Shown: in pieces, positions 33,206 through 41,741 of the stretch | How the letters are laid out: each line of letters opens with the position of its first letter | Position numbering within the stretch: position 1 is the first letter of the stretch | Source of the DNA: Paenibacillus_AR mesotrionivorans | Lineage (GTDB): Bacteria > Bacillota > Bacilli > Paenibacillales > NBRC-103111 | DNA: 64,000 nucleotides | Direction of reading: 5' to 3' | Assembly (NCBI RefSeq): GCF_046098205.1 | Contig: NZ_JBJURJ010000017.1 | Location: 1 to 64,000 of the forward strand | Program-made: the position numbers and the translations under genes | Notes under the pieces: generated by a model | What the model saw: only the letters and a program-made list of their open reading frames with translations | Database searches by the model: none | Told to the model about the DNA's origin: nothing

Positions 33206-34995
33206 GATGCTTCCTCCTCATTCCGGTGTACAGGCAGGCAGAGGCGCACCGAGGTACCCTCCATGGGTTTGGCGACAATACTCATGGCATAATCCGGCCC
33301 GTAATACAGCCGGATTTTGTCCCGGATATGGCGGAGACCGATTCCGCTCATCCGCTCCCTCAGCATACCGGCAGATGCTGCTCCGGGACGGCGTTCCATA
33401 TGATGGATAGCATCACTGCTGACAGAACGGCACACCTCGTCCTCCATCCCGATGCCGTTATCCGCTACCTGACAAAACAGCAGCCCACGCTCCACCCAAA
33501 TCCTGACCTGGATAACCCCCGCTCTGCGCAACGGCTCAATACCGTGAATGACTGCGTTCTCCACCAGAGGCTGCAGCAGGAGCCGGGGAAGCAGACACTG
33601 ATCCGCCGACGGGTCAATCTCCACCTCCAGCCGGATATTTTCCCCGTACCGGAACGCTTGGATTGCCATATAGTCCGTGATCAGCCCCGCTTCTTCCCCT
33701 ACAGTAATAAAATCTCCTTTTTTGCCCAGGCTGGCCTGCAAAAGCCGGACCAATGCGCTGACTGCTTCGCTGATTTGCGGCGTTTTGTGGAGCTTTGCCA
33801 CCCATTTGATGGTGTTCAGCGTATTGTAGAGAAAATGGGGATTAAGCTGGTACTGCAGCGCTTCCATTTCTGCTTCCTTCTTCAGTGCCTCCTCCCGTTT
33901 GACCTGGCGGATTAAATCCTCCAGCCGGTTCAGCATCTGGTTATAGCTTTCTCCCAGCTCATTCATTTCCTGGCTGCCGCGGGAGGTCCAATATGCCTTC
34001 AAATCCCCCTTCTCCGTCCGTTTCATCAAGGATTGCAGCTCCCGAAAAGGCCGAGCAACCCATCTGGACAAGCAGAAGGAAACCGCTGCCGCCAAAATAA
34101 GAACCACTGCTCCGGCTAAAGCCGCCCATCTGATCAACGGCCCGGAAACAGCCTGCAAGCGGGTTTCGTCCATAACCATCCGGGATGTCCAGTCTAAATC
34201 CCTGTAACGGAAATGCAAAAGAGATACCTCATGACTTCCGGCCGCCTCTATAGTCTGGCTTGCCAATCCATCAGAGGCATACAACACCTCTCCCGCTCCA
34301 TCCTCCAGGGAATAACCGGCATACCCGGAAGCATCGGAGTCCGCTCCGGCAATCTTCTCCAAACTTGCAGTCACCGTAATGGAGCCGGTAGGCACTACGG
34401 AAGCCAAGCCGTTTACCGGTAGGAGATACTGCAGCTTTCCCCTCGCCGCCGGAACGGAAAAGGGTTCTCGGAGCACACGGAACATCCCTTGCGTCTCTCC
34501 ACCGCTCCTGTCCGAAGTACCACTGCTTCCGTCTACAGCTTGACCGCTCCCGGCCGGAGATATTACCGCTGCACTTCCTCCGGCACCTCCGCGTCCATAG
34601 CAAAAAATGCGGCCTGCCTGTTCCTGACGGACGCAAATTTCCTCCGCCGCTTCCGTACGCTCCAGCTCCCGCCTTAAAGCAAGCGACATATAGTCCTGGT
34701 AGTCCTTTGCCTCCTGCGGGGTTTTGACATGAGCCGGATCCAAAAAACGCTGAACCGCATAATCCGCCGCAAGGGCATGGGCCGATTGCTCCATTTCATC
34801 CAAGCGGTTGCGGGTTTCCTGCAAAATCCGGTTATGGTCCCGGGCAAAAGGTTCGGAGAGTGCCCCCTCTGTCAGATGGGATGCTTTTACAACAGTAAAC
34901 AACAGCGCAGCAATAAGGGGCACCACCCCCAGCAAAAGCAGCCCGCCAAACAGGCGGATGAGCAGGCTTTGCGAAGTCAGCTTCGTGCGGTGCAT
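33202..34995 (-). CDS. YesM-like sensor histidine kinase
   Basis: 597 residues. One membrane segment lies near 15-38, then an extracytoplasmic sensor region of about 240 residues, a second membrane segment near 290-310, a HAMP domain (SRWVARPFRELQSLMKRTEKGD), a His-kinase box ALQYQLNPHFLYNTLNTI with the phospho-His, and a C-terminal ATPase domain with DNGIGM. This is the LytS/YesM class. The start is the ATG eight bases after AAGGAGG; a GTG three codons earlier overlaps the ribosome site. Translated upstream of and coupled to the response regulator gene. Confidence 0.92.
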   Translation of the reverse strand: MHRTKLTSQSLLIRLFGGLLLLGVVPLIAALLFTVVKASHLTEGALSEPFARDHNRILQETRNRLDEMEQSAHALAADYAVQRFLDPAHVKTPQEAKDYQDYMSLALRRELERTEAAEEICVRQEQAGRIFCYGRGGAGGSAAVISPAGSGQAVDGSSGTSDRSGGETQGMFRVLREPFSVPAARGKLQYLLPVNGLASVVPTGSITVTASLEKIAGADSDASGYAGYSLEDGAGEVLYASDGLASQTIEAAGSHEVSLLHFRYRDLDWTSRMVMDETRLQAVSGPLIRWAALAGAVVLILAAAVSFCLSRWVARPFRELQSLMKRTEKGDLKAYWTSRGSQEMNELGESYNQMLNRLEDLIRQVKREEALKKEAEMEALQYQLNPHFLYNTLNTIKWVAKLHKTPQISEAVSALVRLLQASLGKKGDFITVGEEAGLITDYMAIQAFRYGENIRLEVEIDPSADQCLLPRLLLQPLVENAVIHGIEPLRRAGVIQVRIWVERGLLFCQVADNGIGMEDEVCRSVSSDAIHHMERRPGAASAGMLRERMSGIGLRHIRDKIRLYYGPDYAMSIVAKPMEGTSVRLCLPVHRNEEEAS

Positions 34996-35107
34996 GAGAG
35001 ACACCTCCTTCCGGGAATAACCTGGTCCTGGACATTCACAATTCTATTTGGTACTATACCGAATTCTGCCCATTTGCGCCAGACCTTTCCTCACACTGGC
35101 CACATGC

Positions 35108-35146
35108 AAACAACCCCCTGTCCGTTTGGCGGAAAGGGGGTTGTTT
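35108..35146 (-). terminator. Hairpin after motB
   Basis: Perfect twelve-base stem AAACAACCCCCT/AGGGGGTTGTTT with a 15-base loop. It starts four bases after the motB stop. The arm itself ends in TTGTTT, acting as a short U-tract. Confidence 0.65.
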
Positions 35147-35149
35147 GGA

Positions 35150-36028
35150 TTAACGGAGCGGAAGCTCACTGCCGGACAATACCGCCGGGCTGATGATGGA
35201 AACCTCTACCCGCCGGTTTTGGGAGCGTCCTTCCGGCGTATCGTTGCTGGCGATGGGCTTGAATTCGCCGAAGCCGGTAGAACTAAACCGCTGCTGATTC
35301 ACTTTGGTGTTACGGAACAGCTCCTTCATAAAGCTTAGGGACCGGGCCGTGCTCAAATCCCAGTTGGAGCTGTAGGTTTTGGTGGTGATGGGTACATTAT
35401 CCGTATGGCCGGAGACCGTTACCTGGTAATCCGGGTAATTGGTCAAAATATTGGAGATGGCGTCGGCCAGCTGTTTCGCCTCCGGCTTCACGTCTGCACT
35501 TCCCGAAGCAAACAGCGCCTGGTCGCGGATGGTAATCATCACATAGTGGGATCCCAGGGTGGTGTCCAACTGAGTGCTGAGACTATTTTGAGATATGTAG
35601 GAGTCCAGCTGCTGCTTCATTTCGTTGAGGCTCTTCTGTTCCTTCAGGGCTTCCTCCGCTTTGGCCGCTTCTTCGGCCTGCTTTTGGGCATCCTGGCTGC
35701 TGCTGTCACTTCCAGCGGCACTCTCTTCCGTGGACCGGTCAGGGTTTTTGAAGGGACCGGAGGTGTCCTCATTGGTGGTGTTCTTGGACTCGGCATCCGC
35801 ATTGCGCGAAGGCTGAACCACTCCGAAGAATTCCAAGAATCCCTTGCCGCCGTTAAAAGCACCCGACATGGATTTGGCCAGCTGGTCCAGCTTCTTCTGA
35901 TCGGTCTGGGATGTGGCGAACAACACGATGAACAAAGCGAGAAGCAGGGTCATAAGATCGGCATAAGGGATTAGCCAAGACTCGTCCGCATGCTCCTCAT
36001 GCTCCTCATGCCTTTGCTTCTTTGCCAA
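35150..36028 (-). CDS. motB: Flagellar motor stator protein MotB
   Basis: 292 residues. A short basic N-terminus leads to one membrane segment with the proton/ion-binding Asp in PYADLMTLLLALFIVLFA (near 22-38), a variable linker with a predicted coiled coil (near 110-140), and a C-terminal OmpA-like peptidoglycan-binding domain with VSGHTDNVP and the TGFGEFKP...GRSQNRRVEV motif. It anchors the stator to the cell wall. It overlaps motA by 23 bases. Whether the motor is proton- or sodium-driven (MotB or PomB/MotS) cannot be settled by eye. Confidence 0.93.
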   Translation of the reverse strand: MAKKQRHEEHEEHADESWLIPYADLMTLLLALFIVLFATSQTDQKKLDQLAKSMSGAFNGGKGFLEFFGVVQPSRNADAESKNTTNEDTSGPFKNPDRSTEESAAGSDSSSQDAQKQAEEAAKAEEALKEQKSLNEMKQQLDSYISQNSLSTQLDTTLGSHYVMITIRDQALFASGSADVKPEAKQLADAISNILTNYPDYQVTVSGHTDNVPITTKTYSSNWDLSTARSLSFMKELFRNTKVNQQRFSSTGFGEFKPIASNDTPEGRSQNRRVEVSIISPAVLSGSELPLR

Positions 36029-36824
36029 TGGCTGCTACCTCCCCTTTGGCGGATTCCCTGGCATCCAGATCACGACTGCCGGACGGCAGGAAAACCAGCA
36101 GCTTCTGACGGATGGAGTTGGCAGAGCCTCCCAAACCGAAGGTAATCAGGCCTTCCACCATCATCAGCTTGATCTCCACTTCCTTCTTGGACATCCGCTT
36201 CAGCTTATTGGCAATGGGATGCCACAGTACATATCCGGAGAAAATACCGAAGAGGGTTGCGACAAAAGCAGCCGCAACCGAGTGCCCCAGCTTGTCGATG
36301 TCCTTCAGATTTCCGAGTGCGGCAATCAGGCCCACAACGGCGCCCAAAACACCCAGAGTGGGCGCATACATGCCCGCTTGGGAAAACAGCTGAGCCCCCA
36401 CCTTGTGGCGGTCTTCCATGGCATGAATATCCTCTAGCATGACATCGCGGACAAATTCGCTGTCGCTGCCGTCAATCAACATTTTCATGCCATTTTTGAG
36501 GAAAGGGTCCTCTACAGTTTCAGCTGTTGCTTCCAAAGCAAGAAGTCCTTCGCGGCGGGCGATAGTGCCCCATTCGACAAACTTCACAATCAGCTCTTCT
36601 TTTTCCATGAGCTTGGGCTGCGTGAAGATCAGCTTGAACAGTCCGGGCAGCTTCTTCACGTCCGACATGGGAAAGGCCATTGCTACCGCAGCGAAGGTTC
36701 CCAGGAAGATAATCAGCAGCGCGGCAGGATTCCAAAGCGCTACAGGACTTACCCCTTTCAGAACCATCCCGACCCCGATACCGATTACGGCGGAGACCAA
36801 TCCCAAAAGCGTTGACTTTTCCAT
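36006..36824 (-). CDS. motA: Flagellar motor stator protein MotA
   Basis: 272 residues. Four membrane segments are seen: two near the N-terminus (STLLGLVSAVIGIGVGMVL and ALLIIFLGTFAAVAMAFPM) and two near 150-205. They flank a cytoplasmic loop with conserved charged residues (AIARR-like TIARREGLLALE). The segment GMYAPTLGVLGAVVGLI is typical of the family. It forms the ion channel with MotB. The start is the ATG eight bases after GGAG; six further codons upstream are open without a ribosome site. A SigD-like promoter lies about 40 bases upstream. Confidence 0.94.
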   Translation of the reverse strand: MEKSTLLGLVSAVIGIGVGMVLKGVSPVALWNPAALLIIFLGTFAAVAMAFPMSDVKKLPGLFKLIFTQPKLMEKEELIVKFVEWGTIARREGLLALEATAETVEDPFLKNGMKMLIDGSDSEFVRDVMLEDIHAMEDRHKVGAQLFSQAGMYAPTLGVLGAVVGLIAALGNLKDIDKLGHSVAAAFVATLFGIFSGYVLWHPIANKLKRMSKKEVEIKLMMVEGLITFGLGGSANSIRQKLLVFLPSGSRDLDARESAKGEVAAIGKEAKA

Positions 36825-36862
36825 CGTTCCAACTCCCAGCATGTATTCTTTGTCTTTTCTGT

Positions 36863-36890
36863 ATATCGGAAAAAACGGTACAAATGTTGA
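36863..36890 (-). promoter_or_regulatory. SigD-type promoter of motAB
   Basis: Minus-strand TCAA, a 16-base spacer, then TCCGATAT, matching the SigD (flagellar sigma) consensus TAAA-N14-16-GCCGATAT at 3 of 4 and 7 of 8 positions. It is placed directly upstream of motA. Confidence 0.7.
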
Positions 36891-37020
36891 GACTAAAAAG
36901 AGAAAATCACGATTTATGTCGAATCCATTGTAACGGCGGCGTATCTATAGTATCATATTTAGAATCTCATTTTTCTAAAAAAATGAGAAGAATTTGTTCA
37001 AACAGGAGGCGTTGTTTCGA

Positions 37021-37290
37021 ATGAACGTGCATGAGGCCATTTCACAGCACTCCCGTCAACAGCATGAGCATCTGCAGGAGTTTGAGCAGTTGGACCATCT
37101 GAGGGAAGAGCTGATCCAGGAAGCGGTTGAGTTATGTCTGAAAGGAGAAGCATTCTCCACGGAAGCAATCAACCAGGTTACGGCACGTATTATCGAGCAT
37201 GCCAAAAACGGCATTTCACCGCTCCGCCAGTTTGTCAACGAAGATATGGTCAGAGATTATGTCGAACAACTGAAGAGGGAGAAGCAATAG
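37021..37290 (+). CDS. YpbS-like small helical protein (DUF2533 family)
   Basis: 89 residues, all-helical and charged, beginning MNVHEAISQHSRQQHEH and containing FSTEAINQVTARIIEHAKNG and a C-terminal DMVRDYVEQLKRE. This resembles B. subtilis YpbS (DUF2533) as I remember it; function unknown. AGGAGG lies 11 bases before the ATG, a longer spacing than usual. It is transcribed away from motA and ends at a strong terminator. Confidence 0.75.
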   Translation: MNVHEAISQHSRQQHEHLQEFEQLDHLREELIQEAVELCLKGEAFSTEAINQVTARIIEHAKNGISPLRQFVNEDMVRDYVEQLKREKQ

Positions 37291-37310
37291 CTCCCCCCTC
37301 ATCACATGTA

Positions 37311-37349
37311 AGCCCCGCAGATGCCAGGTTGGCCTGCGGGGCTTTGTTT
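37311..37349. terminator. Terminator between the YpbS-like and AIM24-like genes
   Basis: Perfect ten-base stem AGCCCCGCAG/CTGCGGGGCT followed by TTGTTTG on the plus strand. It lies between convergent genes. Confidence 0.8.
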
Positions 37350-37381
37350 GATGTTATTTCGATCAATCCGAGGATGCTGTC

Positions 37382-38170
37382 CTATCTGTCCCCATCCAGG
37401 AGATTGCCCAGTCCGCCCAGTATGCTGCCTTCCTCCTTGCGTCCTGCCGCTCCTGCTCCGGAAATCACACGGTCCGCCAGTCTGCTGAAGGGCAAGGATT
37501 GCACCCATACCTTGCCGGGGCCGCGCAGGGTGGCAAAGAACAGCCCTTCCCCGCCGAATACGGCAGATTTAATCCCTTTTACGAATTCGATATCGTATTG
37601 GACATCCCGTGTCATGGCCACCAGACAGCCGGTATCCAGCCGGATCAGCTCGCCTGGCTGAAGGATTTTCTCAACCACCATTCCCCCGGCATGAACGAAT
37701 GCCAGACCATCACCCTCCACCTTCTGCATGATGAAGCCTTCTCCGCCGAAGAAACCCGTTCCCAGCTTCCGCTGGAACTCGATGCCCACAGACACCCCTT
37801 TGGCCGCACACAGGAAGGAATCCTTCTGACAGATGATTTTGCCCCCCAGCTCACTCAGGTCCAACGGAATGATCTTGCCCGGGTAGGGTGAAGCGAAGGA
37901 AACCTGCTTCTTGCCGTAAGCGGCATTGGTGAATACCGTCATAAACAGGCTTTCCCCGGTCAATAGCCGCTTGCCGGCCCCCATCAGCTTCCCCATAAAG
38001 CCGCGCTGCTCGCTGGACCCGTCCCCGAAGATGGTCTGCATCTGGATGCCGTCATCCATCATCATGAAGCTGCCCGCCTCCGCAACCACACTTTCCTGGG
38101 GATCCAATTCAATTTGGACAAATTGCATTTCACTGCCGATAATCTGATAATCGATTTCGTGGGCGTTCAT
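37382..38170 (-). CDS. AIM24/TIGR00266 family protein
   Basis: 262 residues, rich in Gly and Met with a beta-sandwich-like repeat pattern (ESVVAEAGSFMMMDDGIQM, FGGEGFIMQKVEGDG, FGGEGLFFATLRGPGKVWVQS). This is typical of the TIGR00266/AIM24 family, whose mitochondrial member affects inner membrane organisation; the bacterial role is unknown. No membrane segment is seen. It lies downstream of udk with a gap of about 40 bases, so may share its transcript. Confidence 0.85.
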   Translation of the reverse strand: MNAHEIDYQIIGSEMQFVQIELDPQESVVAEAGSFMMMDDGIQMQTIFGDGSSEQRGFMGKLMGAGKRLLTGESLFMTVFTNAAYGKKQVSFASPYPGKIIPLDLSELGGKIICQKDSFLCAAKGVSVGIEFQRKLGTGFFGGEGFIMQKVEGDGLAFVHAGGMVVEKILQPGELIRLDTGCLVAMTRDVQYDIEFVKGIKSAVFGGEGLFFATLRGPGKVWVQSLPFSRLADRVISGAGAAGRKEEGSILGGLGNLLDGDR

Positions 38171-38209
38171 GGCAAACCTCCTTTTGGGGTAAAAAAGACA
38201 GCCCTTCCG

Positions 38210-38821
38210 CTATGTCATAATGGATTGTCTAATCCGTGAAGCCAGCAGGGTGACGGCGATTTCATTCTCGCCGCCTTCGGGCACAATCAGATCGGCATAA
38301 CGCTTGGAGGGTTCAATAAAGGCCTCATGCATGGGCTTGACTGTGTTCAGATATTGGGCATATACAGAATCGAAGCTCCTTCCCCGCTCCCGCATATCCC
38401 GGTTGATCCGGCGCAGTACCCGCACATCCGCATCCGTATCCACAAACACCTTGATGTCCATTTCCTTGCGGAGCAGCTCATCGGCCAACACCAGAATGCC
38501 TTCCAGCACCACAACCGGCGTCGGTGCAAGCGGAATGCTCTCCTCCGTACGGATATGCTCAGAGAAGGAATAAACCGGAACTTGGATGCGCCTTCCCTGG
38601 CGCAGCTCCTGCAGATGTTCAATTAACAGTTCATTGTCAAAGGAGTTGGGATGGTCGTAATTGACCTGAGCCCGTTCCTCCTTTGTCAGATGCGGCTGGT
38701 GTTTGTAATAAGAATCCTGTGATAGTAGTGCTACGTGCTCTGTGCCGATCCGTTTCAGAATGCGACGGGCTACGGTGGTTTTTCCGGAGCCTGTGCCTCC
38801 TGCAATGCCGATGACTAGCAT
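38210..38821 (-). CDS. udk: Uridine kinase
   Basis: 203 residues. P-loop GGTGSGKTT near 8-16, the substrate region SQDSYYK near 35 and NYDHPNSFDNELL near 52, then a lid region RRINRDMRERGRS near 150. It phosphorylates uridine and cytidine in pyrimidine salvage. The start is the ATG six bases after GAGGAGG; a longer open frame of 56 residues upstream overlaps the preceding ATPase gene and lacks a ribosome site. Preceded by an orphan ABC ATPase with a gap of 11 bases. Confidence 0.94.
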   Translation of the reverse strand: MLVIGIAGGTGSGKTTVARRILKRIGTEHVALLSQDSYYKHQPHLTKEERAQVNYDHPNSFDNELLIEHLQELRQGRRIQVPVYSFSEHIRTEESIPLAPTPVVVLEGILVLADELLRKEMDIKVFVDTDADVRVLRRINRDMRERGRSFDSVYAQYLNTVKPMHEAFIEPSKRYADLIVPEGGENEIAVTLLASRIRQSIMT

Positions 38822-38832
38822 GACTGGCCTCC

Positions 38833-39561
38833 TCAGAATACAATATCCTTCTCTCGTTGTGTGAGCTTGCGTGCGGCGATATCCAGGACTATCTTGCCTC
38901 CGGAAATCCCCCAGATCCGGCTGGCGTAGCGCTCCGCGTGCTCCAGGCTGCTGATGGCGCAGATCACGGTAACCTGATCCCGCTTGCAAACATTCCGCAA
39001 ATCCTCCATAACCCGGTTTTGGGCCTCCGGCTGAAGCCCCTTCAGCGGCTCATCGGCAAAAATCACCTTGGCTCCTTTAATCAAAGCCTTGGCGATCCCA
39101 ACCCGCTGTTTTTCCCCGCCGGACAGCTTGGATACAGGCTCACGGGCTTTATCCAACAGCCCCACCTTCTCCAGGAAATCCATGGCGTAGACATGCTCGT
39201 CTTGAGACTCCTTGCGAAACACCCGTCTAACCAGGGACATATGCTGGTAACGGCTGTCCAACACATTTTTCAAAGCGTTCTTGGACGGATTCACATCGGG
39301 ATTTTCCGTAAGAAAGCCCCATTCCTGCCGGAGCGAGTAGGCCTGGAAGGGGTTTAGTCCGCTAATGTCGCGGCTGTTATAGATGTATTGGCCCTGATCC
39401 CACTTTTCCCTCAGGGACAGGCAGTTCAGGAGTGTCGTTTTGCCGCTTCCGCTGGCCCCGATCACCGCGATAAATTCGCCGTCATCCACCTGAAAGCTCA
39501 CCTTATTCAAAATTTCCGTGCCGTCTTTCCACTTCTTCGAAAGATTGCGAACGGTAAGCAT
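38833..39561 (-). CDS. ABC ATPase of the PhnC type, without partner genes
   Basis: 242 residues. Walker A GASGSGKTT, signature LSGGEKQR, Walker B VIFADEPLKGLQPE and a switch region with Ser-Ser in place of the usual His (ICAISSLEHAERYA). The overall pattern resembles phosphonate/phosphite importer ATPases, but the Walker B neighbourhood and missing switch His are unusual, and no permease or binding protein adjoins. It may energise a distant permease or act in another process. The start is taken at ATG; a GTG five codons upstream is possible. It precedes udk by 11 bases. Confidence 0.75.
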   Translation of the reverse strand: MLTVRNLSKKWKDGTEILNKVSFQVDDGEFIAVIGASGSGKTTLLNCLSLREKWDQGQYIYNSRDISGLNPFQAYSLRQEWGFLTENPDVNPSKNALKNVLDSRYQHMSLVRRVFRKESQDEHVYAMDFLEKVGLLDKAREPVSKLSGGEKQRVGIAKALIKGAKVIFADEPLKGLQPEAQNRVMEDLRNVCKRDQVTVICAISSLEHAERYASRIWGISGGKIVLDIAARKLTQREKDIVF

Positions 39562-39655
39562 GTGCGGTTTTTCCACCTTTCTGTCGGTAACTTGCCTCTC
39601 CTTAATGTCTTCCCCAAATTATAACACAATTCAAAACCTTCCCCAAAAGCAGCCC

Positions 39656-40321
39656 TTACGGATTCGCCGTCACCCGGCCATCCCCGGTAATCGGGATTTT
39701 GTCGCCCAGGTCCGGCGGTTCAGGCTTCCAGATGCGGGACAGGTAGAAGTCCTTATTGCGGGCCAGGACCTCCCGCAGCCTGTATTTGTCCATATCCCGG
39801 TAGGAGCGTTTATCCGCGGCCACCCCATAAGCATCCAAACCCAAGCTTTTGCCCACAAAAACGGCTCTGCTCAGATGATACTGCTGGGTCACGATAATCA
39901 CCCGGTCCACATCAAACACAGCCTTGGCCCGGTACATGCTTTCGTAGGTAGAAAAACCCGCATGATCCATAAAAATGGCGGAGGCGGGAACCTTCCGGTC
40001 CGTCAGGTACCGCTTCATAGTCCCCACTTCATCATAATCCACGCTGCCATGGTCACCGCTGACCAGTATCCGCTTGGCTTTTTTATTGCGGTACAGCTCC
40101 AGCGCCGTATCCAGACGGTCCTTCAAGATATCCGACACCTGACCGTTGCCGAAAACGGACGCCCCCAGAACCAGAATGGCTGTGGCATCCGGCGCCTCAT
40201 CGGGTTCGACGATCCTGGATTTCACGCTGATCACCACAAATCTGTCAATAAACAGCACAATGGCCGCTGCAGCAGCCACTATTGCAACAATTGCGATACC
40301 GATTCTGCGGATCCACTTGAA
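39656..40321 (-). CDS. YdcF-like DUF218 protein with N-terminal membrane anchor
   Basis: 221 residues. One N-terminal membrane segment (IGIAIVAIVAAAAAIVLFI), then the DUF218 domain starting at DATAILVLGASVFGNGQVSDILKDRL with RILVSGDHG, DHAGFSTYESMYRA and IIVTQQYHLSRAVFV. It has the SanA/YdcF pattern, linked to envelope functions in other bacteria. It is shorter than the paralogue at 1271-2101. It is 11 bases downstream of the acetyltransferase gene. The start is the ATG after GGGGCGG. Confidence 0.87.
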   Translation of the reverse strand, partial: FKWIRRIGIAIVAIVAAAAAIVLFIDRFVVISVKSRIVEPDEAPDATAILVLGASVFGNGQVSDILKDRLDTALELYRNKKAKRILVSGDHGSVDYDEVGTMKRYLTDRKVPASAIFMDHAGFSTYESMYRAKAVFDVDRVIIVTQQYHLSRAVFVGKSLGLDAYGVAADKRSYRDMDKYRLREVLARNKDFYLSRIWKPEPPDLGDKIPITGDGRVTANP

Positions 40322-40332
40322 CATAACCGCCC

Positions 40333-40824
40333 CTACTCCAGCAGCAACTGATAAAACAGCACATCCTGCCAAACTCCGAATTTCTTGCCTACCTCGCGGA
40401 AATTGCCGATATAATCGAATGAAAAATGCTCATGCAGGCGGACACTGACCTCGTTGCCGGCTGTGATCCCGCTAATGACCGTATGGAAGCCGTTTTGTCT
40501 GGCCAGTTTGAGGATTTCCTCCATTAACGCCTTGCCCAAACCGCGGCCGCGGCAATCCGGCGCAATATATAAGGACAACTCCACCGTGGACTTGTAAGCT
40601 TCCTTCTCCCGGAATTTGGACAGGGAGCTGTAACCGGCCACTCTGCCGTCAACCTCCGCAACGATAAGGGGGTAATCGCCGCCGTAATGGCCGAACCATT
40701 CCAGCCGTTCCTCCAGAGATTTCTCCTCCAGATCGAAGGTGGCCGCCAGGTTCCTTACCGCATCGTTATAAATCTCCAGAATTTCAGGCACATCGCCTTG
40801 AACAGCATCGCGAATCATCATCAT
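40333..40824 (-). CDS. GNAT family N-acetyltransferase (phosphinothricin acetyltransferase-like)
   Basis: 163 residues. The acetyl-CoA binding motif A is VELSLYIAPDCRGRGLGKALM (near 80-100; the R-G-x-G-L-G loop is clear), with EILEIYNDAVRNLAATFDLE at the start as in Pat/Bar-like enzymes. It probably acetylates a small amine or amino acid analogue; the substrate is unknown. Ribosome site AAAGGAG eight bases before the first of three ATG codons. Confidence 0.88.
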   Translation of the reverse strand: MMMIRDAVQGDVPEILEIYNDAVRNLAATFDLEEKSLEERLEWFGHYGGDYPLIVAEVDGRVAGYSSLSKFREKEAYKSTVELSLYIAPDCRGRGLGKALMEEILKLARQNGFHTVISGITAGNEVSVRLHEHFSFDYIGNFREVGKKFGVWQDVLFYQLLLE

Positions 40825-40886
40825 GACATGTACTCCTTTTATGCGTGGATAAACAACTGCTGTTATTACCCGTACACATTATACGT

Positions 40887-41723
40887 TCAGCTGCGGACGG
40901 CAGCCTCTGCCTCTTGCGCTAATTGAAGCTTGTAGCGCACCTCCGAGCGGTTGCGGATCAGAAGGCGCTCCTCCAGCACGTTATGTGTGCCGGGGTCCAG
41001 AACCAGCCGCCAGATTTCATTCTTCCGGTACCAAATCTGCCCCTCCTGCTCGAAGCGGTGGTTGCGCTCCTCGATCCGGTATTCCCGTTCCATGGGCCGG
41101 GAGCTCCTGATATCCCCCTCCAGGAACTTCTCGGACAGCCACAGGCGGATTTGAAATTCCAGATCCGTCGGGTTATAGAAACGGAGGTCCAGATAATTGT
41201 AAAAAATAGTTGTCCCGCTGCCAAATGGAAGGGTCCGCTGGTTGTCCGGGAACAGGTCAAAGCTGTGGTGATGGCGCTCGGCCACCTCCAAGGGCGTATG
41301 CAGACCAAGCCAAAAGATCAGGTTCGCCAGCTGGCATAACCCGCCTCCGGTACCGGACCCGACTTGGCCGCCGGATATGGTTAACCCTTCCAGATACCCC
41401 TTCCGGGCGGTAGGCCGCCCAACAAGCTTCCATAGGGAAAAGGTTTCCCCGGGCCGGATCACCACTCCGTCAATCTCCTTGATGCTGATGCCCAGATTAA
41501 CCGCCTTGTTATGCTGCAATTGCGGGTCGGTTCCCGCCAACGGCCGGAAAATCAGAGACTTATGCTTAAGAACCTGATGAGAAAATGAGGGCGATTCGCT
41601 TTTGCGGGCAAAACGTATACCCTGGCGCCAATCTGCGATGTTTCTCCCCCATTGCAGCTGTCTTACGCGGAGGGGAGTGACTAGGGGGATGCGGCGAAGG
41701 CTTTGCTTCAACCAACCTTGCAT
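40887..41723 (-). CDS. VanW family protein
   Basis: 278 residues. The VanW core has NKAVNLGISIKEIDGVVIRPGETFSLWKLVG and the hallmark GGQVGSGTGGGLCQLANLIFWLGLH near 118-142, followed by a HHHSFD motif. VanW-type proteins accompany some glycopeptide-resistance clusters and many cell-surface proteins, but no activity is known. No signal peptide is evident. It follows ung by 19 bases with an AAGGAG ribosome site, so the two are probably co-transcribed; no van resistance genes are nearby. Confidence 0.88.
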   Translation of the reverse strand: MQGWLKQSLRRIPLVTPLRVRQLQWGRNIADWRQGIRFARKSESPSFSHQVLKHKSLIFRPLAGTDPQLQHNKAVNLGISIKEIDGVVIRPGETFSLWKLVGRPTARKGYLEGLTISGGQVGSGTGGGLCQLANLIFWLGLHTPLEVAERHHHSFDLFPDNQRTLPFGSGTTIFYNYLDLRFYNPTDLEFQIRLWLSEKFLEGDIRSSRPMEREYRIEERNHRFEQEGQIWYRKNEIWRLVLDPGTHNVLEERLLIRNRSEVRYKLQLAQEAEAAVRS

Positions 41724-41741
41724 CCGGTTCGTCTCCTTGAC

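Noticed and set aside
40887..41723. VanW gene as a marker of vancomycin resistance
   Set aside because: No vanA/vanB-type ligase, vanH or vanX genes adjoin; VanW-like proteins are common outside resistance clusters.
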